A stretch of DNA of 64,000 bases from JAZKFT01 sp965246935. GTDB lineage: Bacteria > Bacteroidota > Bacteroidia > Chitinophagales > Chitinophagaceae. The stretch covers positions 310,001-374,000 of the forward strand of contig CBDFGC010000008.1 in the NCBI GenBank assembly GCA_965246935.1, in the 5' to 3' direction. This document shows positions 46,526 through 54,822 of the stretch, one piece after another (position 1 is the first letter of the stretch; each line of letters starts with the position of its first letter). The notes below the pieces were generated by a model. The model searched no databases and had not been told where the DNA came from. It saw only the letters and a list, made by a program, of their open reading frames with translations. The translations under genes were made by a program, and so were the position numbers.

Positions 46526-46691
46526 AATCCTTGAAGGGTTCTCAAATCCCTTCAAGGATTATTGTGAAAACAGAAGGCTATCATTCATTCTATATTTTCC
46601 ATGTTGCTCTTTAAACTTTTTAAACGCTGAAATTAACCGCTACAGCCGTTGCATACAAACCCTTGAAGGGATTTGAGAACCCTTCAAGGGT
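46526..46691. repeat. Pair of inverted CTTGAAGGG hairpins
   Basis: First hairpin: 13-bp perfect stem (46526-46538 / 46548-46560, AATCCTTGAAGGG) with loop TTCTCAAAT. Second: 12-bp stem (46659-46670 / 46680-46691, ACCCTTGAAGGG) with loop ATTTGAGAA, the exact reverse complement of the first loop. They are two copies of one asymmetric hairpin in opposite orientation. A diverged third copy is at 48657-48685. Confidence 0.9.
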
Positions 46692-46706
46692 GCCGTAACC
46701 TATTAC

Positions 46707-48395
46707 TCATAAATTGCGGATCACTTTATCCTTTGGATATTTTACACTGTAACTAAACCGGAATTTTTTGCTTTCGCCGGGAGCTAATTTTATTTTCCAA
46801 TTCAGGATGCCCAGTTCTTCATTTACTTCCGCATTGCCTTTATCAGCAAGGATTATCTCTACTTCTTTGGTTTTAGAAATGGGATACTGGTCTTTCAATA
46901 ACAAATCAACAGCGGTTTTCTTGTTGTTTTTTACCACCAGTTCATAGGTAAAATCATCGGTTTTAAACTCTGCTTTGGTTTTGCTTTTGCTGAAGTCTTT
47001 TATTAAATTACGTTTTACACTGATGCGTTTATCCCTGCCTAAAGAAATGTTGATCGTATCGGCTGTGGTGTTCGGGTCAATAAAAGTCTTGCCGAGATAC
47101 ACATTGTCCATTACAATATTGGCTTCGCCGGGCATTAGGTTCAGGCTTTCCCAGTCGCTGATTTCGGCTAATAAAAATGCATCGGCATCCAGTTTTGGAA
47201 CGGCATAATGCTTATAGCCGGCCACAATCATTTCGTCTTTAATACTTACGCTATATGCCTTTCCATCGGCAGGAATATCGTAAGGCAAATCAATTTCAAA
47301 GCTGGTGTTTAACTGGCTTTCGCTGAGTGTGGTGTAGGCTTGCACCAAATCTCCTTCAGTTGTTTCTTCATCCTTCATATCTCTTTTTTCAAGTGTGCCA
47401 TAGCCGGTTACGACTACTTCCTGCAAAGCTGCACTTTTCATTTTATCGTATGACTGAATGGTGTTGCTCAAACGTCCCCTGTTATTGTTCATCATTTCCC
47501 GGTAAACAGTGGGTAAATAGGCATTTACAAATAATGCATTCAGTACCGGGGCATTGCTGCTTTGGGCCGGGTTGCCGGTACTGAGGGTAAGTTTTACCTG
47601 TTTCCAATCAATTCCGGTAGTTTGGTTGATGGTGGCTTTATATACCAGCTTAAAACTATTGTCAACTGTTTTTACACGCAGATCGTAGGCGGGTAGCCAA
47701 CCGGCGTTGCGGGTGAAATAGGTAATGTCGAAACTGGCATTTACAGCAGCCGTTGTCATTACCAGCAGGATTAACTGACCAACGCCTTTACGAACGGGTT
47801 GCTGTGTGTTTTGCTGGCCAATGCGTACTGTAATGGCGGAGGTGCTATCGGTAAGTAGCGTCTTTTTTTGTTGCAAAGCAAACAGAGCATTGCGGATGGT
47901 TTGGATTTTAACATTGTAAAAATCAATGAGCTTGATAAGTTCGGCAGCACTGATGGTTTTATCGGTGGTAGCCGTGTAATTCGTTTCAACCAGTTTGGCG
48001 GTTTTTTCCAGTATTTCATTTTGGATAGAAATGTCGTTTTGCAAAACGGCGATTTGCTTTTGCAGGCCTTTGATACTGTCCTGCATTTTTACAATGGTGG
48101 GATTGGTAAATACGGTAACTGGTGGCGTATAATAATTAAACCGGGAGGAAAGCAATACTACATTTTCGGGGCAGGCAATCTGGATGGTTTTTTCGTCAAT
48201 AACATCGCTGATATTGCTGATGATTATTTCCTGTGAACCCACGCCCAGCGTAGCTTTGGCATTATGCTGTAGTTCAGCACCCTGACCATAATATACGGTG
48301 GCATTGCTAAGTGTAGCGTTGCTTTGCACCGGATTCTGTGCAAAAGAAATGATGTAAATAAAAAGTGTAGAAAATGCAATTCCGATTTTTTTCAT
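46707..48395 (-). CDS. DUF4139/MuiA-like secreted protein
   Basis: 562 residues. Signal peptide MKKIGIAFSTLFIYIISFAQ. An N-terminal DUF4140-like beta domain (SNATVYYGQGAELQHNAKATL) is followed by a coiled-coil pair (MQDSIKGLQKQIAVLQNDISIQNEIL), then a long DUF4139 region (DITYFTRNAGWLPAYDLRV...). This is the mucoidy-inhibitor A layout. An inserted segment TTLEKRDMKDEE region resembles a carboxypeptidase-regulatory loop (VVVTGYGTLEKRD). Its biochemical role is unknown. A 7-bp dyad ACAGGTC / GACCTGT (48397-48421) overlaps its ribosome binding site. Confidence 0.88.
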   Translation of the reverse strand: MKKIGIAFSTLFIYIISFAQNPVQSNATLSNATVYYGQGAELQHNAKATLGVGSQEIIISNISDVIDEKTIQIACPENVVLLSSRFNYYTPPVTVFTNPTIVKMQDSIKGLQKQIAVLQNDISIQNEILEKTAKLVETNYTATTDKTISAAELIKLIDFYNVKIQTIRNALFALQQKKTLLTDSTSAITVRIGQQNTQQPVRKGVGQLILLVMTTAAVNASFDITYFTRNAGWLPAYDLRVKTVDNSFKLVYKATINQTTGIDWKQVKLTLSTGNPAQSSNAPVLNALFVNAYLPTVYREMMNNNRGRLSNTIQSYDKMKSAALQEVVVTGYGTLEKRDMKDEETTEGDLVQAYTTLSESQLNTSFEIDLPYDIPADGKAYSVSIKDEMIVAGYKHYAVPKLDADAFLLAEISDWESLNLMPGEANIVMDNVYLGKTFIDPNTTADTINISLGRDKRISVKRNLIKDFSKSKTKAEFKTDDFTYELVVKNNKKTAVDLLLKDQYPISKTKEVEIILADKGNAEVNEELGILNWKIKLAPGESKKFRFSYSVKYPKDKVIRNL

Positions 48396-48656
48396 AACAG
48401 GTCCTTTTTTAGTTGACCTGTGGCGGATGCTGCTAATCGCAGGATTGCATACGGTGATGTCTGACGAGTATGATTTTGTGTTTTGTTTGAATATTGATGG
48501 TGCACACTATCCCTGCTGGCACCGCCGGGGCGGACAGCCCGTTCCAAAACTCCGGGACAAAAATTAGCGATGAAAAGCAGAAGTGTTCGGCTGGGCTGAC
48601 ATACGGTTCTGATGGGTGCGAAGGAGTTTTAAAATTTTTGTAATCCCAAACAAAAT

Positions 48657-48685
48657 GCTTGAAACGATTTGAGAACTTTTCAAGC
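48657..48685. repeat. Diverged third copy of the CTTGAAGGG hairpin
   Basis: GCTTGAAA ... TTTCAAGC with the loop word GATTTGAGAAC in between, matching the pair at 46.5 kb. The downstream ACAGCC and TTGCATACC words also occur beside the second copy, so the repeated unit may be longer than the hairpin. The rest of 48396-48943 shows no gene. Confidence 0.75.
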
Positions 48686-48896
48686 GTTACAGCCTTATTA
48701 AAAGTTTGAGCAGTTGCATACCCTTACTGCGTTGCACAGAGGAGATGCTATGAAAACATATCCTTAATGGTGCCAATCCCGAATAGCGGAACAGGCTGCC
48801 TACGTTGCTCTATTACTGCACCATTATTTGGCTCAAAAAAATAACATAAAACCAGGTAACCCGTGACAAGTAATTGCAGAGTTTGCCGTATAAAAA

Positions 48897-48918
48897 CGCC
48901 CCGCAAATAAGCAGGGCG
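48897..48918 (-). terminator. Terminator of the 52-aa membrane protein gene
   Basis: Stem CGCCCTGC / GCGGGGCG (minus strand) with one mismatch and loop TTATTT, followed by TTTTTAT on the minus strand. Confidence 0.75.
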
Positions 48919-48943
48919 CCAATAAAGTAATATTATTAGTGGC

Positions 48944-49102
48944 TTACAGCAAATCCATAGCCAGTGCAAACTGGGTGCACACCAGCGGAAGGATTAGCCA
49001 AAACCATTGGCCGTAAGGCGATATCATCAAAGCGATCATGGCAATAAGGGCAACGAAAAATATACCCCAATGCTTAGCGTTATTTTTATGTGCACGTTCC
49101 AT
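48944..49102 (-). CDS. Small membrane protein (52 aa)
   Basis: Starts MERAHKNNAKHWG and has two hydrophobic helices (IFFVALIAMIALMIS and WFWLILPLVCTQFALAMDLL). A terminator hairpin follows 26 bp after the stop, which supports it as a real gene. No family recognised. It is downstream of ricT on the same strand, 55 bp away. Confidence 0.65.
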   Translation of the reverse strand: MERAHKNNAKHWGIFFVALIAMIALMISPYGQWFWLILPLVCTQFALAMDLL

Positions 49103-49157
49103 AATTGGTAGGTTTTGCCTGCCGCAAATATAGGGCAGCAATGGTTTTAATTACAGG

Positions 49158-50723
49158 TTAGCCTGCATCATTATTTTCATCATTTTTCGGCGGTGCAGGT
49201 TTGTCCGGTAAAGGCCTGCGCTCATTTTTCGGCGGTGGTCCCTGCCGGTTTGGTGGCGGCTGCCTTCTATCGTTTTGCGGTAGCTTATTCTGTTGCGGCG
49301 GGCGGGCCTGTGGTGGCCTGTTAGCCGGAGGCGGCTGGTTAGCAGGCGGTTGCTGCCTTTGCGGTGGCCGCTGGTTATTTTGCTGTGGCGGCCTTTGCTG
49401 ATTGTTGCCTTGCATCGGTGGTTTTTGCCCGGCAGATCCTGTGGACTGCTGCGGCCCGCGTTGTTGTGGTGCATTATTACCCTGCTGTGGCATAGGCCGG
49501 TTTTGCGGTGGCATCCCCTTGCCTTGCTGTGGCGGGCCATCCTGCCGCCGGCCCTGTGGTGGCCCGGTTTGGTTGTTTTGCCGCTGATCTGAATTACGGT
49601 TCACAGGCCCGTTTTGTTGTGGCGGGCGCTGTTTCTTTTTTTCAAGACTTTGCAAGGTAATATGACCAACCACATCTACAAACTCCGGTTCTTTTTCAAT
49701 TGCTTTGGTGCTGATTACCTCTACCGGCTGCAATTCTTCCACCGCAACACCCTGTGCATTTTGCTGCTTTATTTCTATCACCCGTTGTATAGTAAGCGGG
49801 TACTGTTTGCTGCTATCCGGCAAGGTGTACCACATCAGGTTTTTAAAAATATCCTTTTTTATCAGAAAGGCTTTGCCACGGGTAGTCATTAACTCCTCCG
49901 CATGTTCCGGAAAATGCTGCAGCGCATCTAAGTAGGTATCCAGTTCATAATTGAGGCAGCATTTCAGGCGGCCGCACTGGCCACTCAGTTTGGTTTGGTT
50001 GATGCTGAGATTCTGATACCGGGCTGCCTGCGTGTTTACACTTTTAAAATCGGTAAGCCAGGTGCTACAGCAAAGCTCCCGGCCGCAACTGCCGATGCCG
50101 CCTACTTTACCTGCTTCCTGCCGGGCGCCAATCTGCCGCATTTCTACCTTTAGCTTAAACTCGCCGGCAAATACCCGTATCAGTTCCCGGAAATCAACGC
50201 GGTCTTCTGCTGTATAAAAAAAAGTGCCCTTCTTGCCATCAGCCTGAATCTCTACCTCAGCTACTTTCATTTGTAAACCTATCTGCCGGGCAGCAGCACG
50301 GCTACGTACCAGCATCTCCTTTTCCCGGTTTTTACTTTCTTTCCACTTGTTAATTTCTACCTCACCAGCCCGGCGCAGTATTTTTTTCATATCCGGTGCA
50401 TGTTCCGGTACACCTTTTTTCTTTAGCTGCAGGCGCACCAGTTCGCCATTCAGGCTTACTTCGCCTACATCGTAGCCGTTCACACCTTCTACCGTTACCA
50501 GTTCGCCACGTTCGTAGTATTGCAACGAAGGGTTCCGGTAAAACTCTTTCCGGCTTCCCTGGTTAAAAGTTACTTCCACTACCCGGCAACTGCCTGCGGG
50601 ATCGGCAAAAGGTAAATTTTGCAGCCAATCATGCACATTCATCCGGTTGCAACCACCGGTACTGCATCCGCCGTTGCTTTTGCAGCCATTTGGTTTGCCC
50701 GTACCACAACTTCCACAACCCAT
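49158..50723 (-). CDS. ricT: PSP1/RicT-family protein with Gln/Pro-rich tail
   Basis: About 521 residues from MGCGSCGTGKP; the frame extension to 50762 runs into a repeat. The N-terminus is Cys/Gly rich. PSP1 core: EVTFNQGSRKEFYRN, FFYTAEDRVDFRELIRVFAGEFKLKVEMRQIGARQEAG, and the cysteine pairs CGRELCC and CGRLKCC that hold Fe-S clusters in RicT/YaaT. The last 150 residues are a low-complexity P/Q/N/R tail (PPQQNNQRPPQRQQPPAN). RicT relatives aid RNA processing in Bacillus. Next to holB, as in Firmicutes. It could bind RNA (inference). Confidence 0.88.
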   Translation of the reverse strand: MGCGSCGTGKPNGCKSNGGCSTGGCNRMNVHDWLQNLPFADPAGSCRVVEVTFNQGSRKEFYRNPSLQYYERGELVTVEGVNGYDVGEVSLNGELVRLQLKKKGVPEHAPDMKKILRRAGEVEINKWKESKNREKEMLVRSRAAARQIGLQMKVAEVEIQADGKKGTFFYTAEDRVDFRELIRVFAGEFKLKVEMRQIGARQEAGKVGGIGSCGRELCCSTWLTDFKSVNTQAARYQNLSINQTKLSGQCGRLKCCLNYELDTYLDALQHFPEHAEELMTTRGKAFLIKKDIFKNLMWYTLPDSSKQYPLTIQRVIEIKQQNAQGVAVEELQPVEVISTKAIEKEPEFVDVVGHITLQSLEKKKQRPPQQNGPVNRNSDQRQNNQTGPPQGRRQDGPPQQGKGMPPQNRPMPQQGNNAPQQRGPQQSTGSAGQKPPMQGNNQQRPPQQNNQRPPQRQQPPANQPPPANRPPQARPPQQNKLPQNDRRQPPPNRQGPPPKNERRPLPDKPAPPKNDENNDAG

Positions 50724-50737
50724 ATTTCTAATTAGCC

Positions 50738-50953
50738 AATGTGCAAATATGCAAATGTGCAAATGGCGTTTTATTCGTTATTCAAAATCAATAGTTCATG
50801 GCAGAATGTTCTGTTAGGGATGGAGTGAACTTATTCTGCTAATGAAATAATGCTGAAATTGTCAACCCAGGAGTTTTTTAAAACTATTTAAGGGCAGCAA
50901 TTAATCAGCAAGTCCCGGAGATGAGCATTTGCACATTTGCATATTTGCACATT
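50738..50953. repeat. Heptad-repeat inverted element between holB and ricT
   Basis: A perfect 28-bp inverted repeat: 50738-50765 (AATGTGCAAATATGC..., units GTGCAAAT) and 50926-50953 (reverse complement), 160 bp apart. It fills the gap between co-directional genes. Its ends (AATTAGCCAAT, CAAATGGC; GGAGAT...CATTTGC on the right) match the groES-groEL element. Confidence 0.9.
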
Positions 50954-50964
50954 TGCTTATTTCC

Positions 50965-52104
50965 CTAATTGCTCAAAATTACCATTTTCTCCAACACGAT
51001 GCTGCGTAGCTTTAAGGTAAGGGCCTGAAATAACATTTTACTGTTCGCATTCCGCTCAATATAATAAGTAGCCAGTTCCAGTTCCTTCACTAAAGCCTCC
51101 TGCTGGCGCACATTGGCTATTTTATTAAGCCGGGCGGCAAAATCAAGTTCTGCAGGCGGCAACGATACCCGTTCGGTGCCCAGAATGCGTACCCGCAGGC
51201 TATACTCCAGCAGCCGGACAAAATATTTTAGGAAATTTTTTTGCTTTTCCCGACCCAGTTCATTCATTTCAAGCACCCAGTCCCACTGCATTTTGGGTGT
51301 GCCTTTAATGGCAGCATTCAGCCACTGCCGAAGCAGTGTCAGCCAGTCTTCTTCATTATGTTGTAAGAGTTGTAAGGCTTCCCGGTAGTTGCCGCCACTA
51401 ATCAGTGCGATCTGCCGGGCCTTATCGGGCAAAATGGATTTGTTGATGAGGGCCTGTTCCACATCTGCATCTTCGGGCTGCGGTACCCGTATTACCTGGC
51501 AGCGGCTGAGAATGGTTGATAAAACGGCCTCTTCATTTTCGGCGGCCAGCAAAAAAAGCGTATCCGGTGGTGGCTCCTCAATCAGCTTCAGCAGCTTATT
51601 GCCTTCTTTTCCTAAAAATTCCGGCATCCACAGCACCAGTATTTTCCAGGGGCTTTCAAAAGTTTTGAGGCTGAGCTTGCGGATGATTTCGTTGCATTCC
51701 TTAGCACTGATGTTTCCTTGTTTGTTTTCGGCCCCGATGAATTGCAGCCAGTCGTATACATTGCCATAAGGCATCAGCTTTATAAATTCCCGGAACTCTC
51801 CAATCCAGTCGTTGCTGATTTGTTCCTTTTCTCTTTTATCATCCTTAATACTGGGAAAGCAAAAGTGAATATCGGGGTGAATGAGACTTTTTACTTTAGC
51901 GGCAACGGCATCACTGCCGGTTTGCTCTGTTTCGGACTGCATTACTATGTGCGAAGCAAAGGCGATGGCCAGTGGCAGAGTGCCGGCACCTTCTTTTCCG
52001 GTGAATAAAATGGCATGGCTAAGCCTGTTGTGCCGTAGCATACCGGCCAGGTGGTCTTTGGTGTCTTGTAATCCGATAACGTCGTTGAAAAGCATAAGTG
52101 GCAA
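50965..52104 (-). CDS. holB: DNA polymerase III subunit delta'
   Basis: 379 residues. FNDVIGLQDTKDHLAGMLRHNRLSHAILFTGKEGAGTLPLA is the AAA+ clamp-loader start with a degenerate P loop (GKEGAGT), as expected for the non-ATPase delta' subunit. WMPEFLGKEGNKLLKLIEEPPPDTLFLLAAENEEAVLSTILSRCQVIRV contains the conserved LLK.LEEPP and SRCQ sensor motifs. It is part of the complex that loads the sliding clamp. ATG at 52095 is an alternative start. Co-directional with ricT. Confidence 0.93.
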   Translation of the reverse strand: MPLMLFNDVIGLQDTKDHLAGMLRHNRLSHAILFTGKEGAGTLPLAIAFASHIVMQSETEQTGSDAVAAKVKSLIHPDIHFCFPSIKDDKREKEQISNDWIGEFREFIKLMPYGNVYDWLQFIGAENKQGNISAKECNEIIRKLSLKTFESPWKILVLWMPEFLGKEGNKLLKLIEEPPPDTLFLLAAENEEAVLSTILSRCQVIRVPQPEDADVEQALINKSILPDKARQIALISGGNYREALQLLQHNEEDWLTLLRQWLNAAIKGTPKMQWDWVLEMNELGREKQKNFLKYFVRLLEYSLRVRILGTERVSLPPAELDFAARLNKIANVRQQEALVKELELATYYIERNANSKMLFQALTLKLRSIVLEKMVILSN

Positions 52105-52643
52105 AGAAAATCTGATGATCCGAAATCTAAGTGAAAATTTTGTAAAGGGAGTTTGAGGCCGGGAGGCGGCAGTGGAATGATGTCTTGTACAAAGGTGTAA
52201 AGGTCTGTCTGCCGTTTACCATTTTCATCTTTAGCGGGTTTTCTGAAAATATGATAAAGAAAAGGTGGTGGGTATAAATATAAGAAAAGGAGAATCGAAA
52301 TTGCTTTATGCAGAGAAACAAAAGGTAACAGCTTCTCAACATTCAATTTTAAGTAACGGATAGATACAGAACAAAGTCCTGCGCCTGTATACAGCACGAA
52401 GTTTCCCATGTTTCCTGCCGTTGTTCGTATTTCGCAGACAAAGATCTTTTCGGGATTGTAAAGAGTGTAATTCCGCTTTTTAAAAACGGCACTGTTCATC
52501 ATCAGAACATGATCGCTTTTATTCCGCCGTTTATCTTCCATAAAAGCCGCTTATCGATTTCATAATTAAATGTCGCTTTTATACAATACCCGCCTGTGCG
52601 GCAGGAATAGTTTTGCCCTACAATCAACCACAAAAACACTTTT
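52105..52643. other. 539-bp divergent gap, no supported gene
   Basis: Between holB (minus) and the hemerythrin-like gene (plus). The minus frame is open for 198 codons (52541 down into holB) but overlaps holB by 160 bp in another frame and shows no family pattern. Promoters for both flanking genes should lie here; no box is convincing. Confidence 0.4.
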
Positions 52644-53306
52644 ATGATCTCTCAAAAACGTTACAATGTTTTCAACAACATTCACAAGGCACTCAGAAGT
52701 ATGCTGTTTCATGTGCAGATTAAAATGCAGCAAACCGATTTCTGCGGACCGGAAGCAGTTACGATGATTACCGAACTGGAAAAAGTACTGCACTACTACG
52801 ATGAGCATGCTGACCACGAAGACAATTACCTGTTAGCCAATATTATACAGCAGGAACCGCAGGTAGCAGCAGAACTGGAAAAAGATCATGTGGTTGACCA
52901 TGAATTAAGCAATAACCTGCGGAACCAGATTAACAGGTGGAAAGAAGGAAGCGATGAATCAGAACGGCAGGATGCTGCATGCGAAATCTTCTATGCACTC
53001 AATGATTTTATTGCCTTTAATTTATATCACATGAATAAAGAAGAACGGCAATTGCTTCCGTTATTATGGAAACATTACACCGATATGGAAATCATTGGTA
53101 TGGAGCAGCAGATTGTCGCTGCTATCGACCCGCAAACACTGATGGATGAAAGCCGCTGGATGATGCGCAGCATTAGCAATCGTGAAATCAGGGAATGGCT
53201 GGGTGGTGTAAAAATCGGCGCACCGGAGCCGGTTTATCATGCCTTTGTACAAATGGCACAGGAGGAACTACCTGCCAGCCGGTTTGCTGCTTTACAACTA
53301 AACTAA
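52644..53306 (+). CDS. Hemerythrin-like domain protein
   Basis: 220 residues, all helical. Metal-ligand pattern of hemerythrin HHE domains: FNNIHKALRSMLFH, YDEHADHEDNYL, KDHVVDHELSN, FNLYHMNKEERQLLP. Such proteins bind a di-iron centre and sense or store O2, or repair NO damage. No signal peptide. Followed by a strong terminator. Confidence 0.88.
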   Translation: MISQKRYNVFNNIHKALRSMLFHVQIKMQQTDFCGPEAVTMITELEKVLHYYDEHADHEDNYLLANIIQQEPQVAAELEKDHVVDHELSNNLRNQINRWKEGSDESERQDAACEIFYALNDFIAFNLYHMNKEERQLLPLLWKHYTDMEIIGMEQQIVAAIDPQTLMDESRWMMRSISNREIREWLGGVKIGAPEPVYHAFVQMAQEELPASRFAALQLN

Positions 53307-53425
53307 GTACATTGTCAACTAAATAAATTGGGAAGCCGCCCCTGCTTGTGTCCTCACATGCCGGAATTTAGAAGTTACGAAAATTTTAGTTTACAGTGTA
53401 CTAAATATAATCGGGCCAGCACACC

Positions 53426-53482
53426 AGAGCCGTGAACAACAACATAAACCACATATTTATGTTGTTGTTCGCGGCTCTTTTT
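53426..53482 (+). terminator. Long-stem terminator
   Basis: A 23-nt arm (53426-53448, AGAGCCGTGAACAACAACAT...) pairs with 53456-53478 with a single G-U, 7-nt loop CCACATA, followed by TTTTA. It ends the hemerythrin transcript. The stem is unusually long. Confidence 0.9.
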
Positions 53483-53560
53483 ACGGATATGTTTGTTTCA
53501 GTTTTTAATCCCGTTCCGAAAAAATTATATACACTTATATAACCATTTGTAAAAGCTGTT

Positions 53561-54388
53561 ATGAATATTATCTATCAGGAAGTAAAGCCATCTGCTGCGC
53601 TACAGCCTTATGTTGACTGTTACTGGCTGCAATCTTTCGGCGGTACTGCCAGCGATATCTCTCCCACACAAAGCTGCCTGCCCTTTGGAATGGTAGATGT
53701 AATTGTTCAACTGGATGATAACACCTGCGATGTGTGCGTTAATGGCAAATGGGTGCCATTGCCCAGAATATTTCTGGCAGGCTTATACCATCAAACCGTT
53801 CTGTGGAGGGCTCCCGGCAACACCAGGAAATTTGGTATGCGCCTTAAGCCGGAAACTTTTCATATTCTATTCAAAACACCGCCTGCCGTTGTGTACAGCG
53901 ATTTTACGGTGCTGCAGAATATAGCGGGAACGGAAGCCGATCACCTGTTAGAAAAACTATCAGAAGTATCCGGCATGCAGGCAATTGTAGCACAGGCTAA
54001 AGCCTTTTTACTCATGCAGCTTCGCAGGCACCGGGAACAACACGATTATATGATTGAAGCGGCAAGGCTCATCCGCTCTGCAAAAGGCAACATCTCTCTG
54101 GATGATGTCTGCAAATCCGTTTACGTAAGCTCACGACAGTTACAGCGTAGCTTCCGCGAGAAGATAGGTGCAGGGCCTAAAATGTATATGCGGATCATCC
54201 GTTTCCGGAATGCATATGTGCAAATGCAACACCTCGATCGACACGGCGGTTGGACGGGCCTTTCTTACGATCTTGGTTATACTGACCAGGCACACTTCAT
54301 CCGTGAATTCAAAGAATTCTCCGGCAACATTCCAAGTTTGATGAAGCATAACAGAGAACAATTTTATGGCAAATATTCCATTGCCTGA
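53561..54388 (+). CDS. AraC-family transcriptional regulator
   Basis: 275 residues. The N-terminal sensor half (YQEVKPSAALQPYVDCYWLQSF...PFGMVDVIVQLDD) is the DUF6597-like type. The C-terminal half has two HTH motifs: GNISLDDVCKSVYVSSRQLQRSFREKIGAGPKMYMRIIRFRNA and YDLGYTDQAHFIREFKEFSGNIPS. Target genes and ligand unknown; it stands alone between terminator structures. Confidence 0.92.
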   Translation: MNIIYQEVKPSAALQPYVDCYWLQSFGGTASDISPTQSCLPFGMVDVIVQLDDNTCDVCVNGKWVPLPRIFLAGLYHQTVLWRAPGNTRKFGMRLKPETFHILFKTPPAVVYSDFTVLQNIAGTEADHLLEKLSEVSGMQAIVAQAKAFLLMQLRRHREQHDYMIEAARLIRSAKGNISLDDVCKSVYVSSRQLQRSFREKIGAGPKMYMRIIRFRNAYVQMQHLDRHGGWTGLSYDLGYTDQAHFIREFKEFSGNIPSLMKHNREQFYGKYSIA

Positions 54389-54715
54389 GATAGTATAAAA
54401 GTTTGTAATTTAGGTGCTCTGAAGCAACCAGGTGCAATCTCAGGAACGGCGCATGCCGGATTGGTTGACTACCCTTGTGGCCCCGTATAGGCATGAGTAA
54501 TGACGACTAACTACATCACCTTGTTTACCCGGCTAAAGAAGGCAGGGACTTATACCTGATACCTTTGTGGCAGAGTGAGCTGAAAATATTTTTTTGTCAT
54601 TGCAACACAAATTTAGGTTTTCAGTTTCACTCCCTGTTGCAATTATTACTTGAACATACATGATGTTATTATTCCATTTTATAAAAATTAGTATGGTAGC
54701 CGGAGGCTAAAAAAT

Positions 54716-54751
54716 AAAGCTATGCGAAGGCCGGAGCCTTCGCATAGCTTT
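54716..54751 (-). terminator. Terminator of parC
   Basis: Perfect 16-bp stem AAAGCTATGCGAAGGC / GCCTTCGCATAGCTTT with 4-nt loop; on the minus strand it is followed by A and a six-T run. The rest of the gap 54389-54822 shows no gene. Confidence 0.9.
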
Positions 54752-54822
54752 CAAAATACATTATTTACGGAAAGTATCTAACAATTCACAATACGCCATC
54801 CGGGATATTCCTGTAAATATCA

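Noticed and set aside
48748..48969. 73-codon minus frame beyond the 52-aa membrane protein
   Set aside because: It overlaps that gene and crosses its terminator; no family pattern.
51945..52541. 198-codon minus-strand open frame overlapping holB
   Set aside because: 160 bp overlap holB in another frame; composition is not protein-like and no motif is seen. Kept only as a remark on the gap.
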